Below the pieces are notes generated by a model, which was given only the letters and a program-made list of their open reading frames with translations, was not told where the DNA came from and ran no database searches. The position numbers and the translations under genes were made by a program. DNA of 61,501 nucleotides from a virus, in IMG/VR virus record IMGVR_UViG_3300028007_000002, positions 1 through 61,501 of that record, one strand, 5' to 3'. Within the stretch, counting starts at the first letter, position 1. Each line of letters opens with the position of its first letter. Of this stretch, positions 1-7,914 are shown piece by piece.

Positions 1-22
1 AAGTTGAGGAGGAAGGTTCAAG

Positions 23-280
23 ATGAATGATCGGTTCGTCTCGGCTTTCAACGATACGCCAGATCAGCCCGCCGACGATCTGTCTGTTGCTCTAGCCATT
101 CTCCGGCAATTGGTCGATGGACCGAATGCCGGAATCGAGTTCTACGGCATAAGACTCATCAGGTTTTGCATCTACTGCAACCTGAAAGTAGAAGAACGCA
201 AGACTGCCGTGGATCACGAGGACGACTGCCCGATCCGTCTGGGCCGTCGACTGCTTGGCCTGCCGGAGGTGATGTGGTGA
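23..280 (+). CDS. Small phage protein, unknown function
   Basis: An 85-residue protein that I do not recognise. A strong ribosome binding site (AGGAGGAAGG) lies about 8 bases before the ATG. The protein is acidic at the N-terminus and has a CxxC near residue 50 (FCIYCNL) with H and C further on, which could bind zinc. Its stop overlaps the GTG start of the next gene (GTGA), the pattern of a translationally coupled early operon. Confidence 0.6.
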   Translation: MNDRFVSAFNDTPDQPADDLSVALAILRQLVDGPNAGIEFYGIRLIRFCIYCNLKVEERKTAVDHEDDCPIRLGRRLLGLPEVMW

Positions 281-429
281 CTGCTAGAAACTTAGACTGC
301 GTGCGCCGAGCCCTTGAAATGGCGGCCAGGCAGGCCAAGCATTATCCGCCGCAGCGTGCCAAGCACTGGGGCAAGACGTTGCACGGAGCGTGGACGGCGT
401 ACCCCGAATTGGTTGCCGAATACGGCTGA
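277..429 (+). CDS. Very small basic protein, unknown function
   Basis: A 50-residue open frame starting with GTG inside the stop of the previous gene (GTGA overlap). It is rich in Arg, Lys, His and Ala and has no recognisable domain. The coupled overlap is the main support. A longer in-frame reading from 166 would run inside the upstream gene and is less likely. Confidence 0.4.
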   Translation: MTARNLDCVRRALEMAARQAKHYPPQRAKHWGKTLHGAWTAYPELVAEYG

Positions 430-435
430 CCGGTC

Positions 436-660
436 ATGATCCTGAGCCGTGCGCTCAACCGCGATCCTGATCTTGCTCTTGACTGTATTAGCGTATTGTG
501 GATAGATACGTTTCACGATGATTGGAGTTATCTTGACGTTCTTCACAGGAACCCCGTCCGCGTGGCCGAGGTGTTTCGCCAGTGGGCCAGCGATCCCGAG
601 ATGCTGACCGGATTAGCCCGTGACTTGGGCCTAGTGGAGGATGACGATGGCGACCGTTGA
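436..660 (+). CDS. Small acidic protein, unknown function
   Basis: A 74-residue protein with no family I can name. It starts with ATG seven bases after the previous stop, without a clear Shine-Dalgarno sequence. It ends in an acidic tail (VEDDDGDR) and overlaps the next small gene. Confidence 0.4.
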   Translation: MILSRALNRDPDLALDCISVLWIDTFHDDWSYLDVLHRNPVRVAEVFRQWASDPEMLTGLARDLGLVEDDDGDR

Positions 661-772
661 AATCGTGGCTGGTCGTGAGACGGACGCCCGGATTGCCGAG
701 GCGTTCGGCTTGGAGGTGGCCCGACTGAAAGCCGCCGAGGCCCGCATCCGGGAACTGGAGGCGCGGCGGTGA
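647..772 (+). CDS. Small helical protein, unknown function
   Basis: A 41-residue open frame preceded by GTGGAGG six bases before the ATG. The C-terminal half (LKAAEARIRELEARR) has the heptad-like spacing of a short coiled coil. Its stop overlaps the next GTG (GTGA). Too short for family assignment. Confidence 0.4.
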   Translation: MATVEIVAGRETDARIAEAFGLEVARLKAAEARIRELEARR

Positions 773-1020
773 TTGACATCCTCGGCTTCGGCCCGATTCG
801 CCAAAGACACCAACCGGCCGGGCTCCTGTGCGGTGAGTGCGGAGAGGCGTATCCCTGCCTTCAGATTCGCCGGCTGGATTGGTTCCGGGACGTGATTTAT
901 GTGGGCAGTGAGGTCAACTGTGAGGCGAGGGACGTGCGCCGGGGAGCAACGCGGGACATGACACGACTGCGTGAGTTGTTGGACCTGTTCAATGAACTAA
1001 AACAGGAGATGCCCAGATGA
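769..1020 (+). CDS. Small zinc-binding-type phage protein
   Basis: An 83-residue protein with a GTG start overlapping the previous stop. CGECGEAYPC near residue 21 and a later Cys suggest a small metal site. The C-terminus is predicted helical. Function unknown. It overlaps the following endonuclease gene by four bases (ATGA). Confidence 0.45.
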   Translation: MIDILGFGPIRQRHQPAGLLCGECGEAYPCLQIRRLDWFRDVIYVGSEVNCEARDVRRGATRDMTRLRELLDLFNELKQEMPR

Positions 1021-1646
1021 CCGACCTCGACGCCATCCGACGACGCGCCGAGGCGGCCACGCGACCTGTTCCCGGATATGCGGGGTATGAAGCTGATGGG
1101 TATGGACGCATCTGGAGTGTCGCAAGCGATTGGCGCGGTTATGGTCGAAGAGTCCTTGTCCCTGACCCGAACGCTAGTGGCTATCTCAGTGTTCGGGTTT
1201 GCCGGGACGGTAAGAGGGTGCGGAGGCCTGTTCACACACTTGTTGCGCTGGCATTTCATGGTCTACCTCAACAAGGGATGCAGGTGCGTCACCTTGACGG
1301 CGATAAGATGAACAATTGTCCGTCTAATTTGGGTTGGGGGACTGCAAAAGAAAATGCGCTAGACCGCATGGTTCATGGCCGCACGCCTTGTGGCGACAAG
1401 AATGGATCACGGTTGCACCCTGAGCGATTGGCCCGTGGTGAGAGGAACGGGACTCACACACATCCTGAGCGCAGGGCGCGAGGCACACGACAAGGATCTG
1501 CCAAGGTCAACGAGTCAGCGGTAATTGAGATCCGGAGGCTTTCTGAGGCTGGGCAAACGTATACCAACATTGGCAGGCTCTTCGGCATACATCGTAAGAC
1601 CGTGAGGCTGATAGTCAACAGGAGCAGGTGGGCGCATGTTGGATAA
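1017..1646 (+). CDS. HNH homing endonuclease with NUMOD-type DNA-binding modules
   Basis: A 209-residue protein. Residues 18-35 (PGYAGYEADGYGRIWSV) match the NUMOD4 module. The HNH core follows: HTLVALAF, then VRHLDGDKMNNCPSNLGWGT, which carries the conserved His, Asn and WGT elements. Two similar repeats (GSRLHPERLARGERNG and GTHTHPERRARGTRQG) precede a C-terminal helix-turn-helix (EIRRLSEAGQTYTNIGRLFG). Such enzymes cut an intronless or insert-free allele and promote their own spread. The first residues (MTDLDAIRRRAEAAT) resemble the N-terminus of another phage protein family often followed by PGPW, so the gene may be inserted into, and fused with, the start of a resident gene. Starts at an ATGA overlap. 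Confidence 0.85.
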   Translation: MTDLDAIRRRAEAATRPVPGYAGYEADGYGRIWSVASDWRGYGRRVLVPDPNASGYLSVRVCRDGKRVRRPVHTLVALAFHGLPQQGMQVRHLDGDKMNNCPSNLGWGTAKENALDRMVHGRTPCGDKNGSRLHPERLARGERNGTHTHPERRARGTRQGSAKVNESAVIEIRRLSEAGQTYTNIGRLFGIHRKTVRLIVNRSRWAHVG

Positions 1647-2100
1647 AGGCAGTTTAGAAGCAATTGCACATCGCTGTTCCCATGCAACGCCGGGACCGTG
1701 GATGGCCTGCACTGGCTATGAAGATTTCGACTATGAGTCAGGCGGGGTGTTGGTTCACGAATCGCATCCATATAACGCGATTCGTGTTGCCGGATCTGAC
1801 GGCGCTGCATTCGGCGCCAACAGTCATGAGGTTGGCCAAGCATTCCACGATTTCAACGCCGAGTTCGTCGCTCACGCCCATGAGGATATCCTGGCCTTGC
1901 TGGCAGAGGTGGAGCGGCTCACCCGTGCTCACACCGAGGCAGCAGTCGTGTTTCGAGATCTGCTGGATCACCGAATTGCGGATGGCCGCTGCACCGAATG
2001 CTGGCGGCCGCCCAGCGATCACAAAGCCGGGTGCGATACTGAGGCGGCCGAGGCGTGGCTGCGGGAGTTTGGGCTGGCTGGAGGTGACGAGTGCTCCTAA
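1636..2100 (+). CDS. Phage protein with ATPGPW N-terminal motif, unknown function
   Basis: A 154-residue protein. Residues 9-22 (AIAHRCSHATPGPW) match a family of small phage proteins that begin with a helix followed by ATPGPW; I know no established function. The middle has NSHEVGQAFHDFNAEFVAHAHEDI, and a CxxC with a later Cys lies near residues 119-133. It overlaps the HNH gene by 11 bases in another frame. Its N-terminal motif resembles the one truncated in the upstream endonuclease. Confidence 0.6.
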   Translation: MLDKGSLEAIAHRCSHATPGPWMACTGYEDFDYESGGVLVHESHPYNAIRVAGSDGAAFGANSHEVGQAFHDFNAEFVAHAHEDILALLAEVERLTRAHTEAAVVFRDLLDHRIADGRCTECWRPPSDHKAGCDTEAAEAWLREFGLAGGDECS

Positions 2101-2183
2101 TCGTGGCACGCGGTCCGGCGTCGGGCGAGGGGCAGCGGGACGATCGGCAAGCGATCCGCGCGGTTGAACACAATCCAGGCTAA
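2091..2183 (+). CDS. Possible 30-residue peptide
   Basis: A GTG-started open frame with a Shine-Dalgarno-like GGAGGTGA upstream, overlapping the end of the previous gene. Only spacing supports it; no motif is visible. After it, 2184-2211 is an AT-rich stretch that may hold a weak promoter (TTGAAC at 2164, TATCTAAT at 2193). Confidence 0.25.
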   Translation: MLLIVARGPASGEGQRDDRQAIRAVEHNPG

Positions 2184-2211
2184 GACTATGCCTATCTAAT
2201 AAACTGCTACA

Positions 2212-2427
2212 GTGAACGACACACCGTCACCCGATACTGAGGTTTATTGTCATTGCTGCGGTCAGATGCTCGGGAAGTGGCGTCCGGGGTCGATTTACCT
2301 GCGCATCCGCGGCCGGTTATCGATCATCCGAGGGGCTGATCTCTCGCTTGATACGCGGTGTGAGCGCTGCGGCACCGTGACGAAAATCCAGGTTCCCAAT
2401 CCCAACCATTGTCCAGACAGGTTCTAA
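2212..2427 (+). CDS. Com-like zinc ribbon protein
   Basis: A 71-residue protein with two Cys pairs (CHCCGQMLGKW near residue 13 and CERCGT near residue 46). This matches the size and layout of small phage zinc-ribbon proteins such as Mu Com, a translational regulator of the mom DNA-modification gene. A regulatory RNA-binding role is inferred from the family only. Start is GTG. A second Com-like protein is encoded at 16683. Confidence 0.6.
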   Translation: MNDTPSPDTEVYCHCCGQMLGKWRPGSIYLRIRGRLSIIRGADLSLDTRCERCGTVTKIQVPNPNHCPDRF

Positions 2428-2521
2428 CTGGTACACTGCCGTCAAAGCGTGGCATCAGGCCGCCGAGAACCGACCCAGGTAGGTCAGTTCCCGGCGGCTT
2501 TCTATTTGCCCGCGGGACGTG

Positions 2522-3316
2522 GTGATGGATCCCATTCGATTCAGTCAGTCTGGCCAGGTACCCACCCCAATTCGTACCGGCAAAGAGCCCTATCGCTTTT
2601 CCGATCGACACAAGGTCGCCCTTGTCTTAGACGCTGTCGCGGCCGAGTACGGCACGACTATAGAACGACTTCAAGGGCGCGGTCGGGATCTACCGGCCAA
2701 CCTGGCTCGGCAGGCCGCGACCATTCTGCTGTCCCAGCTCCTCACCATCACAAACTCAGAGATCGGGCGCATCCTTGGCGGGCGAGATCACTCGCGGATT
2801 GCCGAGGCCCGGGCGAAGCTCCCGCTTCTGATCCTCGACACTCACTGGCGTGAATGCTACGAGGCTGCCTATCGTTCGGCGCTGATTGAACTCGAAGCTT
2901 TTGAGCGGGGCAATGCGACCGCTCAAGCACCAGGTGACGACGACGGCTTCCTGCCCCTCGTTCCGGTGCAGGTGGCGAGTTACCAGCAGGTCCCGGTCGT
3001 CATCGTGGCGGTGACGCCGAGTCGCCGTCGCTGTCGGGTTCGGTTCGCCGGGTCACCGCCGGCCGGCCTGCCTGAAACGACAATCTTGGTTGCCGGCGAC
3101 CTTCGCCCCCCGCCGCGGCTGGTGGTTGGCCTCGATGAACTCACGGCCTACGCCTCATTCTGGAGTAAGGTCGAGGAGAGCGGGTTAACCAATGGCCGAC
3201 ATCAGGATCAGTATCATCGGGCCAAGCTCGTGCTGACGACACTCCGCTACGGGGAAGACAGCGAACCGGTTGCCGAGCCGCCGGATGCCCTGCCGGGTCT
3301 GAGCGCAACCGCTTAG
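2522..3316 (+). CDS. Orphan DnaA domain IV-like DNA-binding protein
   Basis: A 264-residue protein. Residues 25-100 resemble domain IV of the replication initiator DnaA: SDRHKVALVLDAVAAEYG, GRDLPANLARQAATILLSQL, and the signature NSEIGRILGGRDHSRI, in which GGRDHS is the DnaA-box-binding motif. There is no AAA+ ATPase domain before it. Residues 130-264 are a poorly conserved C-terminal extension with a beta-rich part. The protein probably binds DnaA boxes; whether it acts in replication, host takeover or regulation is unknown. It has an isolated position before the recombinase and terminase genes. Start could also be the GTG at 2519. Confidence 0.75.
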   Translation: MMDPIRFSQSGQVPTPIRTGKEPYRFSDRHKVALVLDAVAAEYGTTIERLQGRGRDLPANLARQAATILLSQLLTITNSEIGRILGGRDHSRIAEARAKLPLLILDTHWRECYEAAYRSALIELEAFERGNATAQAPGDDDGFLPLVPVQVASYQQVPVVIVAVTPSRRRCRVRFAGSPPAGLPETTILVAGDLRPPPRLVVGLDELTAYASFWSKVEESGLTNGRHQDQYHRAKLVLTTLRYGEDSEPVAEPPDALPGLSATA

Positions 3317-3317
3317 G

Positions 3318-3363
3318 CCTGCGCGGAACCGGCCCCGGGACAGCCTCCAGCCGCCTACCATGG
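3318..3363 (+). promoter_or_regulatory. Copy 1 of intergenic repeat CCTGCGCGGAAC-N25-CTAnnaTGG
   Basis: CCTGCGCGGAAC at 3318-3329 and CTACCATGG at 3355-3363. The same pair recurs before 7726 and before 11406, at almost constant spacing (24-25 bases between GGAAC and CTA). TACCAT would be a fair -10 element. Each copy lies at the boundary of a gene block, so this is probably a phage promoter class or an operator. Here it overlaps the start codon of the zinc-ribbon gene. Confidence 0.5.
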
Positions 3364-3533
3364 TCCGTTGGAGGCGTCCCATTTCTCACCAGCCGATTGA
3401 CCTGAGATCCGTCGCTAAGCGCGACGGTCACTTGTGCTGCCCTGCCTGTGATCAGTGGACAAGCAAGCTGGTTCTGCTGCGCGACGGACGGATTCTCTGT
3501 GTCCGCTGCGCCGGCCGAAAAGTGGTCTCCTAG
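3360..3533 (+). CDS. Small zinc ribbon protein upstream of the recombinase
   Basis: A 57-residue protein. Two Cys pairs, CPAC (after LC) and CVRC, are 24 residues apart with a beta-hairpin-like segment (KLVLLRDGRILC) between, typical of a zinc ribbon. No Shine-Dalgarno is visible, and the ATG lies inside the conserved repeat CTACCATGG, so the message may be leaderless or nearly so. It ends one base before the recombinase start. Confidence 0.5.
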   Translation: MVRWRRPISHQPIDLRSVAKRDGHLCCPACDQWTSKLVLLRDGRILCVRCAGRKVVS

Positions 3534-3534
3534 A

Positions 3535-4506
3535 ATGACCGTTCTCGGAAACCAGTCGTCGGTCATTTTCGGAAGCCAGACGACACAACCGGACCCGGCC
3601 ACCCCCTTTGCCTTCGCGGCGGATCAGAACCCGGCTACCGTCTATCTGGCGCGGCTGGCTCCCGGCTCCCGACCGACGATGCGTGCAGCACTCGAGACCA
3701 TCGCCCGGTTGGTGTCGTCCGGAACCCATGATGCGACGGCTCTCCCGTGGGGCGCTCTCCGTTATCAGCACACGATGGCCATTCGGGCCGCCCTGTCCGA
3801 TCGCTACTCGCCGGCGACCGCCAACCGTCATCTCGCGGCCTTGCGTGGAGTCCTGAAGGAAGCCTGGAGGCTGGGCCATCTGACGGCTGAGGAATATCAA
3901 CGAGCGGCGGATCTTGGGCCGGTCCGCGGATCGACCGTTGCCAAGGGGCGAGCACTCGGCGGCGATGAACTCATGAATCTGCTGGCCGCGTGCGCCGCCG
4001 ATGACGGACCGGCCGGCTCTCGTGATGCCGCTCTCATCGCCACGCTGTACGCGAGCGGTCTGCGTCGGGCTGAGGTAGTGGCCATCGACCTATCAGACCT
4101 CGACCTTCCGGAGGCTCGTCTGCTCGTCCGCTCAGGCAAGGGCAACAAGGGGAGATTGGTCTATGTGGAGGCGGCGGTGGGTCAGCTCAGCGGCTGGCTG
4201 ACGGTGCGCGGGGATCATGCCGGCGCACTCTTCGTTCCAATTCATCGCTCCGGCCGGCTGACCTGGCGGCGCATGACCCCGGAGGCAGTTTTGGCCATCA
4301 TGAGAAAGCGTGCGATCACGGCAGGACTCGCTCACTTCAGTCCGCATGACCTGCGGCGTACCTTCATCTCCGACTTACTCGATGCCGGCGCCGACCTGTC
4401 CACCGTACAGGCTCTTGCTGGTCACTCCACGCCGAAGACGACGGCGCGTTATGACCGGCGTGGTGAGCGGGCCAAACGACGAGCCGCAGGATTGTTGAGT
4501 TTGTAG
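3535..4506 (+). CDS. Tyrosine recombinase (XerC/D-like integrase)
   Basis: A 323-residue recombinase. An N-terminal SAM-like core-binding domain (residues 40-140, with RYSPATANRHLAALRGVLKEAW) is followed by the catalytic domain. This has the first Arg in YASGLRRAEV, HDLRRTFISDLLDAGADL with the HxxR pair, and GHSTPKTTARYDRR with the nucleophilic Tyr. It could integrate or excise the phage or resolve genome multimers. It sits directly before the small terminase gene, with no gap, in the late operon, which is not the usual place for an integrase. Since a large serine recombinase is encoded at 44145, its role may be other than lysogenic integration. The ATG at 3535 is chosen because an upstream extension from 3448 would run inside the zinc-ribbon gene. 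Confidence 0.85.
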   Translation: MTVLGNQSSVIFGSQTTQPDPATPFAFAADQNPATVYLARLAPGSRPTMRAALETIARLVSSGTHDATALPWGALRYQHTMAIRAALSDRYSPATANRHLAALRGVLKEAWRLGHLTAEEYQRAADLGPVRGSTVAKGRALGGDELMNLLAACAADDGPAGSRDAALIATLYASGLRRAEVVAIDLSDLDLPEARLLVRSGKGNKGRLVYVEAAVGQLSGWLTVRGDHAGALFVPIHRSGRLTWRRMTPEAVLAIMRKRAITAGLAHFSPHDLRRTFISDLLDAGADLSTVQALAGHSTPKTTARYDRRGERAKRRAAGLLSL

Positions 4507-5082
4507 ATGGCTGCACGAAAATTCACCGAATTTCAGTGGAATGGACGGCGCGAGGAAGCAGCCTCGTTGTTGGCTCAGGATGTTCTCACGGATGAGCAGA
4601 TTGCCGAAAAGGTTGGAATCAGCCGGCGCCAACTCGCCAATTGGAAGCTGGTTCCGGAGTTCGCGGCGAAAGTGGCGTCAATCGTTGAGGAGACACGGCA
4701 GGCCCTTCAGCGTCGCGGGATCGCCGAGCGGCAGAACCGCGTCAATGCGCTGAATGACCGATGGGACCGGATGCAGCGGATCATCGCCGCCCGGGCCGAG
4801 GAATATCGGAATGTGCCCGGTGGTGAGACTGGACTCTTTGTCCGAGAGGTCCAGTTGGTGAAGGTCTACAACGGCGGCGATGATCCTGGTGACGAGGACG
4901 ACGTGCTGTACTCGGCCAAGAAATTCGTTGAGATCGAGAGGTTTTCGATCGATACCGGTCTGCTGAAAGAAATGCGTGCGCACGAAGAGCAGGCGGCCAA
5001 AGAGCTTGGCCAGTGGGCAGAAAAGATCCAGCAGACCGGCAATACCACGATCCGGGTGGTGTATGACGACCCTGAAGATTAA
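4507..5082 (+). CDS. Terminase small subunit
   Basis: A 191-residue protein. Residues 10-55 contain a helix-turn-helix (ASLLAQDVLTDEQIAEKVGISRR, then QLANWKLVPEF) of the phBC6A51-like small terminase type, which recognises the packaging site. A helical oligomerisation region follows (residues 58-100), then a C-terminal part that likely contacts the large subunit. It starts immediately after the recombinase stop and overlaps the large terminase gene. Confidence 0.85.
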   Translation: MAARKFTEFQWNGRREEAASLLAQDVLTDEQIAEKVGISRRQLANWKLVPEFAAKVASIVEETRQALQRRGIAERQNRVNALNDRWDRMQRIIAARAEEYRNVPGGETGLFVREVQLVKVYNGGDDPGDEDDVLYSAKKFVEIERFSIDTGLLKEMRAHEEQAAKELGQWAEKIQQTGNTTIRVVYDDPED

Positions 5083-6277
5083 GCTGCCGCGGCCGCACGC
5101 CGGGCAGCGTCAGGTCATTCAGGAGGCGCAACGGTTCAATGTGCTGGCGTGCGGTCGGCGCTTTGGTAAGACGACGTTCGGCATCGACCGGGTGATCGGC
5201 CCGGCGCTGGAGGGTTATCCGACGGCCTGGTTTGCCCCGACCTACAAAATGATGGCCGAGGTTTGGCGTGTCGCCCGTCAGGTGCTTCAGCCGGTGACCG
5301 CGGTGATCAATAGCCAGGAGAAGCGCTTGGAGTTGATCACGGGCGGCGTCGTCGAAATGTGGTCGCTGGATTCACCGGATGCGGCGCGGGGCCGGAAGTA
5401 TCGTCGAGCTGTGATCGACGAAGCGGCGATGATCCGATCTTTACAAGAGGCGTGGCAGGCGGTCATCCGACCGACGTTGACCGACTATGAGGGCGACGGC
5501 TGGTTCCTTTCGACGCCGAAGGGCGCTAATTTTTTCCGGCAGATGTATTTCTGGGGACAGGATCCCGGCTTCTCGGACTGGCAGAGCTGGCGGATGCCGA
5601 CCACGACGAATCCGTTCATTAAGGTCAGCGAGGTCGAGTCGGCGCGGCGAGAACTTCCGGAGCGCACGTTTGCCCAGGAGTACCTTGCTGAGTTCCTTGA
5701 GGATGCCGGCGGCGTGTTCCGTCGGGTGGAAACTTGCGCGACTCTGCCGGGGCTAGCGACGCCCGATCCGAGGCGACCGCGGCAAACGGTGATTGGCGTC
5801 GATTGGGCCAAGACCTACGATTTCACGGTCTTAGTGGTCATTGATGTTCGATCCGGGGATGTGGTCGATCTCGATCGGTTCAACCAGATTGACTGGGCGG
5901 TCCAGAGGAGCCGGCTGCGGGCACTATGGGAGAAATGGCGATCCACAACCATTCTTGCGGAGCGCAATAGCATCGGCGATCCGAACATCGAGGCGTTGCA
6001 ACGTGAAGGGCTGCCGATTCAGGGTTTCACGACGACGAATGCGACCAAGACCGAGATCATCGAAGGGTTGGCACTCGCCATTGAGACCGAGCAGATCCAC
6101 TTCCCGAAGATCCCGGAGTTGATCGGGGAACTTCAGAGTTACGAGATGGAACGGTTGCCCAGCGGGTTGATTCGGTACGGGGCTCCCGATGGGACGCATG
6201 ACGACATCGTGATGGCGCTGGCCCTGGCGCGCTATGCGGCGCACAACGGGATGAGCCGGCGGCTGGTCACCTGGTAG
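5063..6277 (+). CDS. Terminase large subunit
   Basis: A 404-residue packaging motor. The ATPase domain has Walker A CGRRFGKTTFG near residue 27 and Walker B VIDEAAM near residue 117, followed by the coupling motif FLSTPKG. The RNase H-like nuclease domain has acidic residues in IGVDWAKTYDFTVLVVID, ERNSIGDPN and GTHDDIVMALALA. It hydrolyses ATP to drive DNA into the prohead and cuts the concatemer. The ATG at 5063 overlaps the small subunit gene by 20 bases. Length is typical. Confidence 0.93.
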   Translation: MTTLKIKLPRPHAGQRQVIQEAQRFNVLACGRRFGKTTFGIDRVIGPALEGYPTAWFAPTYKMMAEVWRVARQVLQPVTAVINSQEKRLELITGGVVEMWSLDSPDAARGRKYRRAVIDEAAMIRSLQEAWQAVIRPTLTDYEGDGWFLSTPKGANFFRQMYFWGQDPGFSDWQSWRMPTTTNPFIKVSEVESARRELPERTFAQEYLAEFLEDAGGVFRRVETCATLPGLATPDPRRPRQTVIGVDWAKTYDFTVLVVIDVRSGDVVDLDRFNQIDWAVQRSRLRALWEKWRSTTILAERNSIGDPNIEALQREGLPIQGFTTTNATKTEIIEGLALAIETEQIHFPKIPELIGELQSYEMERLPSGLIRYGAPDGTHDDIVMALALARYAAHNGMSRRLVTW

Positions 6278-6285
6278 AGGGGACA

Positions 6286-7653
6286 ATGGACGAGATCACG
6301 CGAGCGCTTCAGGAGTTGAGGCGACGCCGGGCAGGCTATCAACTCTACTCGAACTACTACGAGGGCAACCATCGACTGACTTTTGCGACGGAGAAGTTCC
6401 GGAACACGTTCGGCAACCTTTTTCGGGAGTTCGCCGATAATTTGTGCCCGGCCGTGGTCGATGCCGTGTCCGACCGACTAAAGTTGATCGGCTTTGATGT
6501 GGAGGATGGGCCGGCCGGTGCAGCCGATGTGGCGTGGGAATTGTGGCAGGTCAATCGGATGGACGAACGCATGGGCGAGATTCATACCGAAGCTCTGATT
6601 GCCGGCGATGGGTATGCGATCGTCTGGCCCGATCCGCGAACAGGCCAACCAACCATCTATCCCCAGGACGGGACCTCGATGACGGTCCGGTACGATCCTG
6701 AAGTGCCCGGACACATCCTCTCCGCGGTCAAGGCGTGGCAGACGGAAGATGAATTCGTGCGGGTGACCTTGTACTTCCCCGATCGGATCGAGAAGTGGAT
6801 CACGCGATCGGCCTGTCCGGCGGGCTGGCCAGAATCAAGCCAAGCGTTTGTGCCTTACGAGGTGCCCGGGGAAGCGTGGCCGCTCCAGCACGACTATGGC
6901 CGGGTGCCGGTCTTCCACTTCGCCAACAACAGCCGGATGGGACGATCCGGCAAGAGCGAGTTAAAAGACGTTGTGCCCCTCCAGGACTGTTTGAACAAGA
7001 GTCTTTGCGACTTGATGGTTGCGCGAGAGTTTCTTGCTCTTCCGCAGCGGTATGCGACAGGGCTTCAGTTCGATATTGACCCGGAGACCGGGAAGCCGAT
7101 CCCCCTCTTTGTGCCGGGCGCCGATCGTGTCTGGGCGACCCAAAGCAAGGACGTGACCTTTGGTCAGTTCGAGGCGGCGGACCTCGGGCAGTTCATCCAA
7201 GAGCAGGACAGCTTCCGGGCCGAGATCGCCCGGGTGAGCCGGACGCCATTGCACTATCTGTTGCCCCAGAGTGGTGAGTTTCCGAGCGGGGAGGCCCTCA
7301 AGACGGCCGAGTCGCCGTTCTTGGCCAAGGTGATGAAACGGCAGACGGCTTTTGGGAATGTCTGGGAGGACCTGATCGGGTTTGCGCTCCAGATGGTGGG
7401 ACAGTCGGGGGTACGGCTCTCGGCGCTTTGGGAGGATCCGGCGCCGCGGTCGGAGAAGGACCAGGGCGAGGTTCTCCTGATCAAGAAGCAGATCGGCGTG
7501 GACGACGAGACCTTGCTCGGTGAGCTCGGCTACGCCCCCGAGCAGATCCGGGTGATGCTCGCTAAGAAGCAGGCAACTGCGGCCGAGGCTCAACGGACCA
7601 TGCTGCGCACTTTCGATCGGGGCGGTTCAGATCCGGATGAAGAAGTTGCCTAA
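6286..7653 (+). CDS. Portal protein (SPP1 gp6-like)
   Basis: A 455-residue portal. The N-terminus (YQLYSNYYEGNHRLTFATEKFRN cut into its elements YYEGNH and FRNTFG) and the central GVSRTPLHYLLP-like segment (ARVSRTPLHYLLPQSG) fit the SPP1 gp6 portal family, which forms the dodecameric ring used for DNA entry and tail joining. The C-terminal third is helical and charged. It follows the terminase by eight bases with a GAGGGGAC site upstream. Confidence 0.9.
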   Translation: MDEITRALQELRRRRAGYQLYSNYYEGNHRLTFATEKFRNTFGNLFREFADNLCPAVVDAVSDRLKLIGFDVEDGPAGAADVAWELWQVNRMDERMGEIHTEALIAGDGYAIVWPDPRTGQPTIYPQDGTSMTVRYDPEVPGHILSAVKAWQTEDEFVRVTLYFPDRIEKWITRSACPAGWPESSQAFVPYEVPGEAWPLQHDYGRVPVFHFANNSRMGRSGKSELKDVVPLQDCLNKSLCDLMVAREFLALPQRYATGLQFDIDPETGKPIPLFVPGADRVWATQSKDVTFGQFEAADLGQFIQEQDSFRAEIARVSRTPLHYLLPQSGEFPSGEALKTAESPFLAKVMKRQTAFGNVWEDLIGFALQMVGQSGVRLSALWEDPAPRSEKDQGEVLLIKKQIGVDDETLLGELGYAPEQIRVMLAKKQATAAEAQRTMLRTFDRGGSDPDEEVA

Positions 7654-7655
7654 CC

Positions 7656-7700
7656 CCTGCGCGGAACTCGCTTGACCTGAGCCATGACTGCCTAGACTGG
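7656..7700 (+). promoter_or_regulatory. Copy 2 of intergenic repeat CCTGCGCGGAAC-N24-CTAnnnTGG
   Basis: CCTGCGCGGAAC at 7656-7667, CTAGACTGG at 7692-7700. This copy also holds TTGACC (7672) and TAGACT (7693), with a short 15-base spacer. It begins three bases after the portal stop and precedes a run of small genes starting at 7726. Confidence 0.5.
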
Positions 7701-7725
7701 GCGCAGATAGCCCAGTGAGGCAGCC

Positions 7726-7914
7726 ATGATTGTTTCGCCCAAAGTTCCTGATCCGGCCGTTCGAGCCGCCGAGACGCTGGGACACAGTCTTTCCAGTCTC
7801 TATCGAGCCCTTGTTGATGGCGGAATGGCCATTGGCACGGCCGAGGTCTTAACCCGCGACTACATGCTCCATCTGTTCGTGCGTCTCTCGGACAGTCAGA
7901 GAGGTGGGGCATGA
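7726..7914 (+). CDS. Small phage protein, unknown function
   Basis: A 62-residue, mostly helical protein (VRAAETLGHSLSSLYRALV). No family recognised. A weak GAGGCAGCC precedes the ATG. Its stop overlaps the next ATG (ATGA). It heads a cassette of seven short genes between portal and head protein. Confidence 0.5.
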   Translation: MIVSPKVPDPAVRAAETLGHSLSSLYRALVDGGMAIGTAEVLTRDYMLHLFVRLSDSQRGGA

